Below, piece after piece: positions 1-7,140 of a stretch of 64,000 bases of DNA. The DNA comes from Candidatus Allochristensenella caecavium (lineage in GTDB: Bacteria > Bacillota > Clostridia > Christensenellales > QAND01): assembly GCA_904397865.1 (NCBI GenBank), contig CAJFOS010000003.1:123864-187863 (forward strand), read 5' to 3'. Position numbers and translations under genes: made by a program. The notes beneath the pieces were generated by a model. It saw only the letters and a program-made list of their open reading frames with translations, made no database searches and was not told where the DNA came from. Position 1 is the stretch's first letter. The number at the start of each line of letters is the position of its first letter.

Positions 1-1038
1 CGGCGTGTCGCCCGGTTCCAACAGGTTCATGCCCGTGTCGGTGGAAATGGACCAGTTGTTGTGTTTGCCACTGCCATTGACGCCGGCAAATGGTTTTTCA
101 TGCAGCAGGCATACCATCCCATGGCGGATGGCCACGCTTTTCATCAGCTCCATCGTCAGCTGGTTGTGGTCAGTAGCCAGGTTGGTGGTGGTGAATATGG
201 GAGCCAATTCGTGCTGTGCCGGAGCAACCTCGTTGTGCTGCGTCTTAGCGAATACGCCCAGTTTCCATAGTTCCTGGTTTAAATCCTTCATGTAAGCGGA
301 TACACGCGGCTTGATGACGCCAAAATAATGGTCCTCCAGCTCTTGGCCTTTGGGGGGCTTGGCACCAAAGAGCGTCCGCCCGCAATAGATAAGGTCTTTG
401 CGTTTTTCGTAAACCTCTTTATCCACCAGAAAATATTCCTGTTCCGGGCCAACGGTGCTCACTACGTGGTGTACATCTTCATTGCCAAATAGGTGTAAAA
501 TCCGCAGCGCCTGCTTTTCCAGCGCCTCCATTGAACGAAGCAGGGGCGTTTTTTTGTCCAGCGCCTCGCCGCCGTAGGAACAGAAAGCTGTCGGGATGCA
601 GAGGATTCCATCTTTGATAAACGCATATGACGTAGGGTCCCAGGCCGTATATCCGCGCGCTTCAAACGTAGCGCGCAGGCCGCCGGAGGGGAAGCTGGAA
701 GCGTCTGGTTCACCCTTAATCAGTTCCTTACCGGAAAATTCCATGATGACGCTGTCATCGGAACATGGCGAAATGAAGCTGTCGTGTTTTTCGGCTGTGA
801 TGCCGGTCATCGGCTGGAACCAGTGGGTAAAATGGGTCGCGCCTTTTTCCGTTGCCCAGTCTTTCATCGCATTTGCCACCACATTGGCGACGTCGATGTC
901 CAGCGTTACGCCTTCTTCAATCGCCTTGCGCACCGCTTTGTAGGTAGCCTTAGGCAACCGTTCTTTCATCACAGCATCGTTGAATACCATCGTCCCAAAC
1001 AGTGCAGGAACATTGGTCGGGGATGTCACTTCGTTCAT
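1..1038 (-). CDS. glnN: Glutamine synthetase type III (partial, C-terminus beyond window)
   Basis: Leftward gene cut by the left window edge; 346 N-terminal residues are visible, about half of the usual ~700 of GS-III. GS-III makes glutamine from glutamate, ammonia and ATP in the cytoplasm. Seen: the GS-III type N-terminus ([13 protein letters not shown]), [14 protein letters not shown], the metal-ligand stretch [28 protein letters not shown] and [16 protein letters not shown]. The ATG at 1036-1038 follows AAGGAGG by ten bases; a GTG one codon upstream is a possible alternative. It is divergent from the glutamate synthase operon and has its own promoter, hexaloop hairpin and leader terminator, so it is probably controlled by antitermination. 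The family call is very secure. Confidence 0.95.
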   Translation of the reverse strand, partial: MNEVTSPTNVPALFGTMVFNDAVMKERLPKATYKAVRKAIEEGVTLDIDVANVVANAMKDWATEKGATHFTHWFQPMTGITAEKHDSFISPCSDDSVIMEFSGKELIKGEPDASSFPSGGLRATFEARGYTAWDPTSYAFIKDGILCIPTAFCSYGGEALDKKTPLLRSMEALEKQALRILHLFGNEDVHHVVSTVGPEQEYFLVDKEVYEKRKDLIYCGRTLFGAKPPKGQELEDHYFGVIKPRVSAYMKDLNQELWKLGVFAKTQHNEVAPAQHELAPIFTTTNLATDHNQLTMELMKSVAIRHGMVCLLHEKPFAGVNGSGKHNNWSISTDTGMNLLEPGDTP

Positions 1039-1071
1039 CACTCACAGTCCTCCTTATACAAAATAAAAAAA

Positions 1072-1101
1072 GACGCCGCAGGTGTTTTCACCTACAGCGC
1101 C
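1072..1101 (-). terminator. Leader (attenuator) terminator upstream of glnN
   Basis: A 13-bp stem with a four-base loop (three G-U pairs in the RNA) is followed on the minus strand by seven T (1065-1071). It lies between the glnN promoter and its ribosome binding site, so it would stop transcription before the gene unless an alternative hairpin forms. Confidence 0.8.
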
Positions 1102-1109
1102 TTTGCTGT
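1094..1109 (-). promoter_or_regulatory. Candidate ANTAR-target hairpin in glnN leader
   Basis: On the minus strand a 5-bp stem ACAGC/GCTGT closes the hexaloop AAAGGC (A at loop position 1, G at position 4, as in ANTAR-bound RNA hairpins). Its 3' half is part of the 5' arm of the terminator at 1072-1101, so the two folds exclude each other. It starts only about ten bases after the -10 box. The second hairpin of the classical two-hairpin ANTAR motif is not evident. Assignment is inferred from the shape, the nitrogen genes and the ANTAR gene at 6156. Confidence 0.6.
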
Positions 1110-1119
1110 TCATGCCGCT

Positions 1120-1148
1120 ATTATGCACCTGCCTACAGCAGCTGTCAA
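1120..1148 (-). promoter_or_regulatory. glnN promoter
   Basis: On the minus strand TTGACA (1143-1148), a 17-bp spacer and CATAAT (1120-1125) make a near-consensus vegetative promoter. Transcription would start near 1113, a few bases before the hexaloop hairpin. Confidence 0.75.
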
Positions 1149-1308
1149 CCCCTTTTTTTAAAAATCATGCAGGCAGCGCCGGCAAGGTTGTGCTTACGAA
1201 TTTCCCTGCGTGCGCAGGCACATCAAAGAGGCGCACCCAAACCGGCATACGCATACGTTTCGCTTATTTTTACACGGACGGCATGATTGGAAGGGAATGA
1301 AAAAGTAG

Positions 1309-1337
1309 TTGACAAGCGCCACCGGCATGTATAAAAT
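1309..1337 (+). promoter_or_regulatory. Promoter of glutamate synthase operon
   Basis: TTGACA (1309-1314), 17-bp spacer, TAAAAT (1332-1337). The predicted start near 1344 coincides with the first base of the hexaloop hairpin, the same geometry as on the glnN side. Confidence 0.75.
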
Positions 1338-1343
1338 ACGCAT

Positions 1344-1359
1344 TGAACAAAGATGTTTA
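1344..1359 (+). promoter_or_regulatory. Candidate ANTAR-target hairpin in glt leader
   Basis: A 5-bp stem TGAAC/GTTTA (one G-U pair) closes the hexaloop AAAGAT, with A1 and G4 as in known ANTAR targets. The 3' arm overlaps the 5' arm of the terminator at 1350-1407. A second small hairpin, GGC-ATGTTT-GCC at 1373-1384, could be its partner but lacks G at loop position 4. Confidence 0.6.
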
Positions 1360-1407
1360 CCTACGAGCAATCGGCATGTTTGCCTGTTGTCCGCGGGTAA
1401 GCATCTT
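1350..1407 (+). terminator. Leader (attenuator) terminator upstream of glutamate synthase
   Basis: The arms at 1350-1361 and 1396-1407 pair over 12 bp with one G-U pair, followed by a T run from 1406 to 1412. It sits between the promoter and the ribosome binding site at 1427-1433, so it can act as an attenuator. Confidence 0.75.
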
Positions 1408-1439
1408 TTTTTGTACTTTTTTCTAGGGGAGGAATTCCA

Positions 1440-2534
1440 ATGCAAAGGGAAGGACAGGTCAGGATTCCAGCCGGATGCGCAATTTCCGGCATCTTTTCCA
1501 AATCCGGCGAACGCATCGCAGGCGATACGATTATTCAATCCATCGCCAACATGCATGACCGCAGCAACGGCCTGGGGGGTGGTTTTGCCGGCTATGGTAT
1601 CTATCCGGAATACAAAGAACTCTATGCCTTTCATATCTTCTACGACAGCGATGCCGCCAAGGATGCCTGTGAAGCGTTTTTGGAACATCATTTTGATGTG
1701 GTAAATCTATCCAAAATTCCACACCGCAAAGTCAAGGCCATTACGGATGAACCGCTTATCTGGCGCTATTTTGTCACACCGCTGCCCAGTAAGCTTTCCT
1801 CCAGCCAGCTGGAGGAAAGGGAGTTTACTGCTCGCTGTGTTATCCGCATCAATACGCAGATTGACGGCGCGTATGTCTTTTCCAGCGGCAAGAACATGGG
1901 GGTATTCAAGGCAGTCGGTTTCCCGGAAGATGTAGGTGCGTTTTACCGCCTGGATGAATACGCCGGTTATTGCTGGACTGCGCATGGACGTTATCCAACC
2001 AATACGCCTGGCTGGTGGGGCGGGGCGCATCCGTTTGCACTGCTGGACTTTTCCATCGTCCATAACGGCGAAATTTCTTCCTATGATGCAAATCGCCGCT
2101 ATATTGAAATGTTTGGCTACGCCTGCACGCTGCAGACTGATACGGAAGTCATCACCTATATCTTTGATTATCTGGTGCGCAAACAGGGTCTTACCTTACG
2201 CGAAGCAGCCAGCGTGGTGGCGGCGCCGTTTTGGGATACCATCGCCAAAAAAGATACACAGATGCGTGAACAGCTTACCTACCTGCGCAACGCTTTTGCC
2301 AGCCTGTTGGTAACGGGGCCGTTTTCCATCCTGCTTGGTTTTGAAGGCGGGATGATGGCCTTGAATGACCGTCTGAAACTACGCAGCATGGTCATCGGTG
2401 AAAAAGACGACCGCGTGTATGCCGCCAGCGAAGAGAGTGCGATTCGCATCATTGAACCGAATCTGGATAAGGTCTGGTCACCGGAGGGCGGCCAGCCCGT
2501 GATTGTTACGTTGGACAGGGGGTTAGAAAAATGA
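1440..2534 (+). CDS. Glutamate synthase, glutaminase (class II amidotransferase) subunit
   Basis: 364-residue protein matching the separate glutaminase part of the split, archaeal/clostridial type of glutamate synthase. It releases ammonia from glutamine for the synthase subunit. Seen: Cys13 in PAGCAISGIF, which would become the N-terminal nucleophile after removal of a short propeptide; WGGAHPFALLDFSIVHNGEI, typical of Ntn-type glutaminases; and DTEVITYIFDYL. The start follows GGGGAGG with six-base spacing. Its stop overlaps the next start by four bases (ATGA), so translation is coupled. Expression is probably set by the leader attenuator. Confidence 0.92.
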   Translation: MQREGQVRIPAGCAISGIFSKSGERIAGDTIIQSIANMHDRSNGLGGGFAGYGIYPEYKELYAFHIFYDSDAAKDACEAFLEHHFDVVNLSKIPHRKVKAITDEPLIWRYFVTPLPSKLSSSQLEEREFTARCVIRINTQIDGAYVFSSGKNMGVFKAVGFPEDVGAFYRLDEYAGYCWTAHGRYPTNTPGWWGGAHPFALLDFSIVHNGEISSYDANRRYIEMFGYACTLQTDTEVITYIFDYLVRKQGLTLREAASVVAAPFWDTIAKKDTQMREQLTYLRNAFASLLVTGPFSILLGFEGGMMALNDRLKLRSMVIGEKDDRVYAASEESAIRIIEPNLDKVWSPEGGQPVIVTLDRGLEK

Positions 2535-4039
2535 TTCCGCAAGATTTTCTGTATCCGGAATTTGAGGTCGTACGCAATCCGGTCAAATGCATCAATTGCC
2601 GCATTTGCGAACGCGAATGTGCCAATGAGGTGCATCGTTATGATGCACACACGAAATCCATGGTCAGCGATGATGCACAATGCGTCAACTGCCATCGTTG
2701 TGTGGCCTTGTGCCCAACCCATGCGTTGAAGATTGTGCAATCCGACCACACCTTCCGCGAAAATGCGAATTGGTCCGGTCAGACCATCAAAGAAGTTTAT
2801 AAACAAGCGGGCAGCGGCGGCGTGTTGCTTTCCTCCATGGGCAATCCGAAGGACCTCCCCGTCTATTGGGATAAGATTCTGCTCAATGCCTCTCAAGTCA
2901 CCAATCCCTCCATTGACCCGCTGCGCGAGCCCATGGAAACCAAAACGTTTTTGGGCAAAAAGAACATTGTCATTGAACGCGATGCACAGGGCCGTCTGGT
3001 CAACAATCTGCCTCCGCAGCTGGAATTGTCCACCCCGTTGGTATTTTCTGCGATGTCCTATGGCTCCATCAGCTACAACGCGCATGCCAGCCTGGCGCGC
3101 GCCGCCAAAACACTTGGCATCTTCTATAATACTGGGGAAGGCGGCTTGCATGAGGATTTTTATCCGTACGGTACCAACACCATCGTCCAAGTTGCTTCCG
3201 GACGTTTTGGGGTGCACAAGGATTACCTGGAGGCCGGCGCCGCAATTGAGATTAAAATGGGGCAGGGGGCAAAACCGGGGATTGGCGGCCATCTGCCTGG
3301 CGCCAAAATCGTTGGAGATATCTCCAAAACGCGCATGATTCCCATGGGGACGGATGCCATCTCGCCTGCTCCGCATCATGATATTTATTCCATTGAGGAT
3401 TTGCGCCAGTTGGTCTTTTCGCTCAAAGAAGCTACCGATTATCGAAAACCCATCATTGTAAAAATTGCCGCCGTACATAACGCGGCTGCCATTGCTAGCG
3501 GCATCGCGCGCAGCGGCGCAGATATCATCGCCATCGATGGCTTTCGCGGCGGCACCGGCGCAGCACCCACGCGCATCCGGGATAATGTTGGCATCCCCAT
3601 TGAACTGGCGCTTGCCAGCGTCGACCAGCGGCTGCGCGAAGAAGGCATCCGCAACAATGTCTCCCTTCTTGTTGCAGGCAGCATTCGCAGCAGCGCGGAT
3701 GTTGTCAAAGCCATTGCCCTGGGTGCAGATGCCTGTTATCTAGGTACAGCCACAGCGCTGGCGCTGGGTTGTCACCTCTGCCGTTCCTGCCAGACGGGCC
3801 GCTGCAATTGGGGTATTGCCACCCAACGGCCGGATTTGGTCAAGCGGCTGAACCCGGATGTCGGTTATCAACGCCTGGTGAATCTTATCACCGCTTGGAC
3901 GCATGAAATCAAGGAAATCATGGGCGGTATGGGCATCAATTCCATCGAAGCGCTACGAGGGAACCGCCTTATGCTGCGTGGGATTGACTTAAACGAGAAG
4001 GAACTCTCCATTCTCGGCATCAAATATGCGGGCGAATAA
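2531..4039 (+). CDS. Glutamate synthase, FMN/iron-sulfur catalytic subunit
   Basis: 502 residues. An N-terminal two-cluster ferredoxin domain (Cys20/23/26/30 and Cys51/54/57/61) is followed by the FMN-binding glutamate synthase barrel, with GEGGLHEDFY, GQGAKPGIGGHLPGAK, IDGFRGGTGAAPT and the Cys-rich CHLCRSCQTGRCNWG near residues 412-426 that should hold the 3Fe-4S cluster. It reductively aminates 2-oxoglutarate to glutamate using ammonia from the glutaminase subunit. No NADPH-binding GltD-like gene lies in the operon, so electrons may come from ferredoxin or from a subunit encoded elsewhere. Confidence 0.93.
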   Translation: MIPQDFLYPEFEVVRNPVKCINCRICERECANEVHRYDAHTKSMVSDDAQCVNCHRCVALCPTHALKIVQSDHTFRENANWSGQTIKEVYKQAGSGGVLLSSMGNPKDLPVYWDKILLNASQVTNPSIDPLREPMETKTFLGKKNIVIERDAQGRLVNNLPPQLELSTPLVFSAMSYGSISYNAHASLARAAKTLGIFYNTGEGGLHEDFYPYGTNTIVQVASGRFGVHKDYLEAGAAIEIKMGQGAKPGIGGHLPGAKIVGDISKTRMIPMGTDAISPAPHHDIYSIEDLRQLVFSLKEATDYRKPIIVKIAAVHNAAAIASGIARSGADIIAIDGFRGGTGAAPTRIRDNVGIPIELALASVDQRLREEGIRNNVSLLVAGSIRSSADVVKAIALGADACYLGTATALALGCHLCRSCQTGRCNWGIATQRPDLVKRLNPDVGYQRLVNLITAWTHEIKEIMGGMGINSIEALRGNRLMLRGIDLNEKELSILGIKYAGE

Positions 4040-4052
4040 GGGAGGTATTGCC

Positions 4053-4775
4053 ATGAAAATCAACGCACAAAATTTGCATTACAAAACGCTGAACGACCAG
4101 ATAAAAGCGTCCAACGCCAAGCGGATTGAAGTGGATAACTGTATCGGCCAACGCTATATTGGCGACGGCCTGGCAAAGAAGGAAATTCTCATCCACGGTA
4201 CGCCTGGCAATGGCCTGGGCGCCTATCTCAACGGCGCCGTCATCACCGTGGACGGCAACGTACAGGATGCCGTTGGCGATACGATGAATGATGGCGCTAT
4301 CTATGTGCATGGCAGCAGCGGCGATGCGACAGGCTATGCCATGCGCGGCGGTAAAATCTTTATCCGTGACAACGCCGGCTACCGAGCTGGCATCCACATG
4401 AAAGCATACATGGAAAAGCTGCCGGTTTTGGTCATCGGCGGCCAGGCGGGCAGCTTTCTGGGCGAATATCAGGCCGGCGGCCTGATTATTGTGCTGGGCC
4501 TGGGCAGTGAAAAACAGACGCCCGTTGGTTATTTTTGCGGCACAGGCATGCACGGCGGCCAGATGTTTCTGCGCTGCAACGCGCTGCCGCATGACCTGCC
4601 GGCACAGGTATCCGCCCGTGCGGCCAATTCAGCGGACATGGAGCGGATTCGCCCCTATATAGCCGAATATGCGCAGGCGTTTGGCCGCGATGAAAATGCA
4701 ATTCTGGCGCATCCGTTTTTCGTTCTGGAACCCAATACCCAGAATCCATATAAACAGATGTATGTTGAAAATTAA
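4053..4775 (+). CDS. Glutamate synthase, GXGXG-domain subunit
   Basis: 240 residues made almost entirely of the right-handed beta-helix GXGXG domain: repeated GNGLGAY, GDTMNDGAIYVHG, GDATGYAMRGGKIFIRDNAG and YQAGGLIIVLG. In full-length GltB this domain ends the protein and has a structural role; here it is a separate chain, as in three-gene glutamate synthases. An in-frame ATG at 4026 lies inside the previous gene; I chose 4053 because AAGGGAGG precedes it by about seven bases. It is followed 26 bases later by the class I glutamine synthetase. Confidence 0.9.
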   Translation: MKINAQNLHYKTLNDQIKASNAKRIEVDNCIGQRYIGDGLAKKEILIHGTPGNGLGAYLNGAVITVDGNVQDAVGDTMNDGAIYVHGSSGDATGYAMRGGKIFIRDNAGYRAGIHMKAYMEKLPVLVIGGQAGSFLGEYQAGGLIIVLGLGSEKQTPVGYFCGTGMHGGQMFLRCNALPHDLPAQVSARAANSADMERIRPYIAEYAQAFGRDENAILAHPFFVLEPNTQNPYKQMYVEN

Positions 4776-4801
4776 ACAGCGCCGGAAAGGAGCGGTTTGC
4801 C

Positions 4802-6118
4802 ATGGAACAGACAGCGCGGGATATTCTTCGCTTTGTGCACGAAAACGATGTAAAGTTCATTCGTCTGGCGTTTTGCGATTTGTTTGGCACACTGAAAAAC
4901 ATCTCCATTCTGGCGGAGGTGCTGCCCGCGGCACTGGAGCGCGGTGTCGCGTTTGATGCTTCTTCCGTACCCGGCTTTGCATGCGAAAAAGCGAGTGATT
5001 TGTTTTTGCACCCCGACCCTGCCACGCTTTCCATTCTGCCTTGGAGGCCGCAGCAAGGGCGGGTTGTACGCATGTTCTGCGATATCGCTTATCCCAACGG
5101 GGCTCCGTTTGAAGGGGATGCCCGGGCCCTGCTCAAGCGGAGCATGGAACATGTTCGCGCACAGGGGTATGGCTGCCGCATCGGTCCAGAGTGTGAATTC
5201 TATCTCTTTCATACCGACGATGCCGGCCAGCCTACCCACATTCCGCATGACCGGGCTGGTTATCTGGATGTAGCCCCTTTGGACCAGGGGGAAAACGTAC
5301 GACGGGAAATTTGCCTTTCTCTCGAACAGATGGGCTTTCATCCGGAAAGTTCGCACCATGAGCAGGGCCCAGGCCAGAATGAGATTGATTTCGCCTATTC
5401 CGACCCGCTGACTGCCGCGGACCACGTCGTGGCTTTTCGCTCCGTCGTCAAAGCCATTGCATCACGCAACGGGCTCTATGCATCCTTTATGCCCAAACCC
5501 CTGGAACAAAGCGGAAGCGGCCTGCATATCAACGTCTCTTTAACCCGGCAAGGGAAAAACCTGTTCCGCAACCAGGAGGAAGGGCACTGCCTGGAAGCTG
5601 AACAGTTTATCGCAGGCGTTTTACACCGCGCGCCGGAGATGACCGCCTTTCTCAACCCAACCACCAATTCGTACCGCCGTCTGGGAACCTTTGAGGCGCC
5701 CGCCTATGTCACCTGGTCGCACCAAAATCGTTCGCAGCTGGTGCGGATTCCCGCAGCCCAGGGGGAAAAAGTACGCATGGAATTACGCAGCGCCGACCCC
5801 TCCTGCAACCCCTATCTGGCCTTTGCCGTATTATTGCAGGCCGGGTTGGAGGGTATTGCACAGCAGCGGCCGCTTTGTCCGGCCACGGACTGCAATCTTC
5901 TGGCCGGTGACATGCAGGATAACCGGGGTTTGATACGCCTGCCGGATTCGCTTGAACAGGCGTTGACGCTTGCCAATCAGAGCAACTGGGTACACCGGAC
6001 GGTTCCTCCCACGCTTTTGCAAGCCTTTTTGAATCAAAAGTGGGCGGAATGCCGCGCCTGCAGTGCCGCGGAAGACCCTCGGCAATGGGAGGATACACAC
6101 TATTTCTGGCAGCTGTGA
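4802..6118 (+). CDS. glnA: Glutamine synthetase type I
   Basis: 438 residues, the size of the Firmicutes GSI-alpha type that lacks the adenylylated tyrosine loop. It makes glutamine from glutamate, ammonia and ATP. Motifs seen: FDASSVPGF, CRIGPECEFYLF (metal-binding glutamate), SSHHEQGPGQNEIDF, SGSGLHINVSL, NPTTNSYRRLG and EKVRMELRSADPSCNPYLA. It is co-directional with the three glutamate synthase genes, giving a GS-GOGAT operon, and is followed by the ANTAR regulator. A second, type III synthetase is encoded divergently at the window start, so this genome has at least two unrelated glutamine synthetases in one locus. Confidence 0.95.
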   Translation: MEQTARDILRFVHENDVKFIRLAFCDLFGTLKNISILAEVLPAALERGVAFDASSVPGFACEKASDLFLHPDPATLSILPWRPQQGRVVRMFCDIAYPNGAPFEGDARALLKRSMEHVRAQGYGCRIGPECEFYLFHTDDAGQPTHIPHDRAGYLDVAPLDQGENVRREICLSLEQMGFHPESSHHEQGPGQNEIDFAYSDPLTAADHVVAFRSVVKAIASRNGLYASFMPKPLEQSGSGLHINVSLTRQGKNLFRNQEEGHCLEAEQFIAGVLHRAPEMTAFLNPTTNSYRRLGTFEAPAYVTWSHQNRSQLVRIPAAQGEKVRMELRSADPSCNPYLAFAVLLQAGLEGIAQQRPLCPATDCNLLAGDMQDNRGLIRLPDSLEQALTLANQSNWVHRTVPPTLLQAFLNQKWAECRACSAAEDPRQWEDTHYFWQL

Positions 6119-6155
6119 TATTCGTTCATGCCACATCAAAGGAGGGTTTTTCACC

Positions 6156-6728
6156 GTGCCCGTTGAACATATTCTGATTGTGGCCAGCACCGTACAGGCG
6201 CAGCAGCGCCTGCGCACGCTGCTTGCGCCGGAAGCGGCAGAGATACAGTGTGCACACAGCGGCGGGCAGGCCCGCCGGATGCTGGGCCAGCAGTCCATGG
6301 ATATCGTAGTCATTTATCACCCGCTTGCCGATGAATCCGGTGCGGATTTGGCTGTGCACATCGCGGCCGCTATTCCCGCCTCCGTTTTGCTTTTCGTGCA
6401 GGCCGATATCGCAGAATTGATAGCATCACGCATGATGGAGGCGGGCGTCATCGTGGTGGTACGTCCATTGAGCCGAGCCGCCCTTGACCAGGCGCTGCGC
6501 ATGGCAAGGGCCTACACCTATCGTCTGCGCGGGCCGCGTAAAACCAACGATAAACTCAAACGGCAATTGGAAGAACTGGCCTATATTGACCGGGCCAAAT
6601 ATGTGCTCATCGGTGTGCTGAACATGACGGAGACCCAAGCCCATCGCTATATTGAAAAACAGGCGATGGACCTGCGCATCTCCAAAAAGGAAGTGGCCCG
6701 CAATCTACTCAGCACCTATGAACCATAG
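6156..6728 (+). CDS. ANTAR-domain response-regulator-like antiterminator
   Basis: 190 residues. Residues ~5-120 have a receiver-like fold, but the stretch where the phosphorylated Asp belongs reads VVIYHPLADESG, with Tyr in its place, so it is probably a pseudo-receiver. A basic linker (~125-140) leads to a C-terminal ANTAR domain with AKYVLIGVLNMTETQAHRYIEKQAMDLRISKKEVARNLL. ANTAR domains bind paired hexaloop hairpins in leader RNA and prevent termination. The start is GTG at 6156, ten bases after GGAGGG; an in-frame ATG at 6063 lies inside glnA. As the last gene of the GS-GOGAT operon it may act on the leaders at 1094-1109 and 1344-1359. Confidence 0.9.
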   Translation: MPVEHILIVASTVQAQQRLRTLLAPEAAEIQCAHSGGQARRMLGQQSMDIVVIYHPLADESGADLAVHIAAAIPASVLLFVQADIAELIASRMMEAGVIVVVRPLSRAALDQALRMARAYTYRLRGPRKTNDKLKRQLEELAYIDRAKYVLIGVLNMTETQAHRYIEKQAMDLRISKKEVARNLLSTYEP

Positions 6729-6763
6729 ATGCAGCTCGTCCTTGTTTGCTTCGCCACGCAAAA

Positions 6764-6794
6764 CAGGCAGTCAATCGTTTGGATTGACTGCCTG
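6764..6794. terminator. Intergenic hairpin between ANTAR gene and ABM gene
   Basis: A perfect 13-bp stem CAGGCAGTCAATC/GATTGACTGCCTG with a short loop between two converging genes. The minus strand follows it with TTTT, the plus strand with a weaker T-containing tail; probably a bidirectional terminator. Confidence 0.7.
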
Positions 6795-6810
6795 CGTTCT
6801 ATTGGGCCGC

Positions 6811-7110
6811 TTATTCGTCATTTTCCTCTTTGAACCGCTCCACCCGCATGGTCAATTTATGTTTTTCTCGCAGGTCTGCAATGTCCTTCATCATCGTTGT
6901 CCGATGATGAAAATCGAGTGCCGCCTGGTCACGCCATTTATCAACCAATAGCACAGTCTCAGGGTCGTCCATGGATAGATAGTACGCATACATTTCATTG
7001 CCGGCTTCCGCGCGCACTTTTTCAACAATCCCGCGTGCAGCCATTTCTTCTGCAAATCGCTTTGCGCTTCCATTTTCCCATGTGTAATGGATGTGGATGG
7101 TGATGCTCAA
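6811..7110 (-). CDS. Antibiotic biosynthesis monooxygenase (ABM) domain protein
   Basis: 99-residue single-domain protein with the ferredoxin-like ABM fold pattern: a beta strand at the start (ITIHIHYTW), a helix with GSAKRFAEEM, EAGNEMYAYYLSMDDPETVLLVDKWRDQAAL in the middle, and a C-terminal strand. Related proteins include quinol monooxygenases and small heme-degrading or stress proteins; the substrate cannot be told from sequence. It reads leftward and converges on the nitrogen operon, with a hairpin between them, and lies downstream of feoAB in the same direction (feoB ends about 30 bases from its start), so it may be cotranscribed with iron uptake. Confidence 0.82.
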   Translation of the reverse strand: MSITIHIHYTWENGSAKRFAEEMAARGIVEKVRAEAGNEMYAYYLSMDDPETVLLVDKWRDQAALDFHHRTTMMKDIADLREKHKLTMRVERFKEENDE

Positions 7111-7140
7111 CTCATTTTCCCTCTCTTCGGTTCTTTGCCG

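Noticed and set aside
2279..3478. Long open frame of 399 codons on the minus strand
   Set aside because: It lies fully opposite two well-identified glutamate synthase genes, has no family features and is a GC-rich shadow frame.
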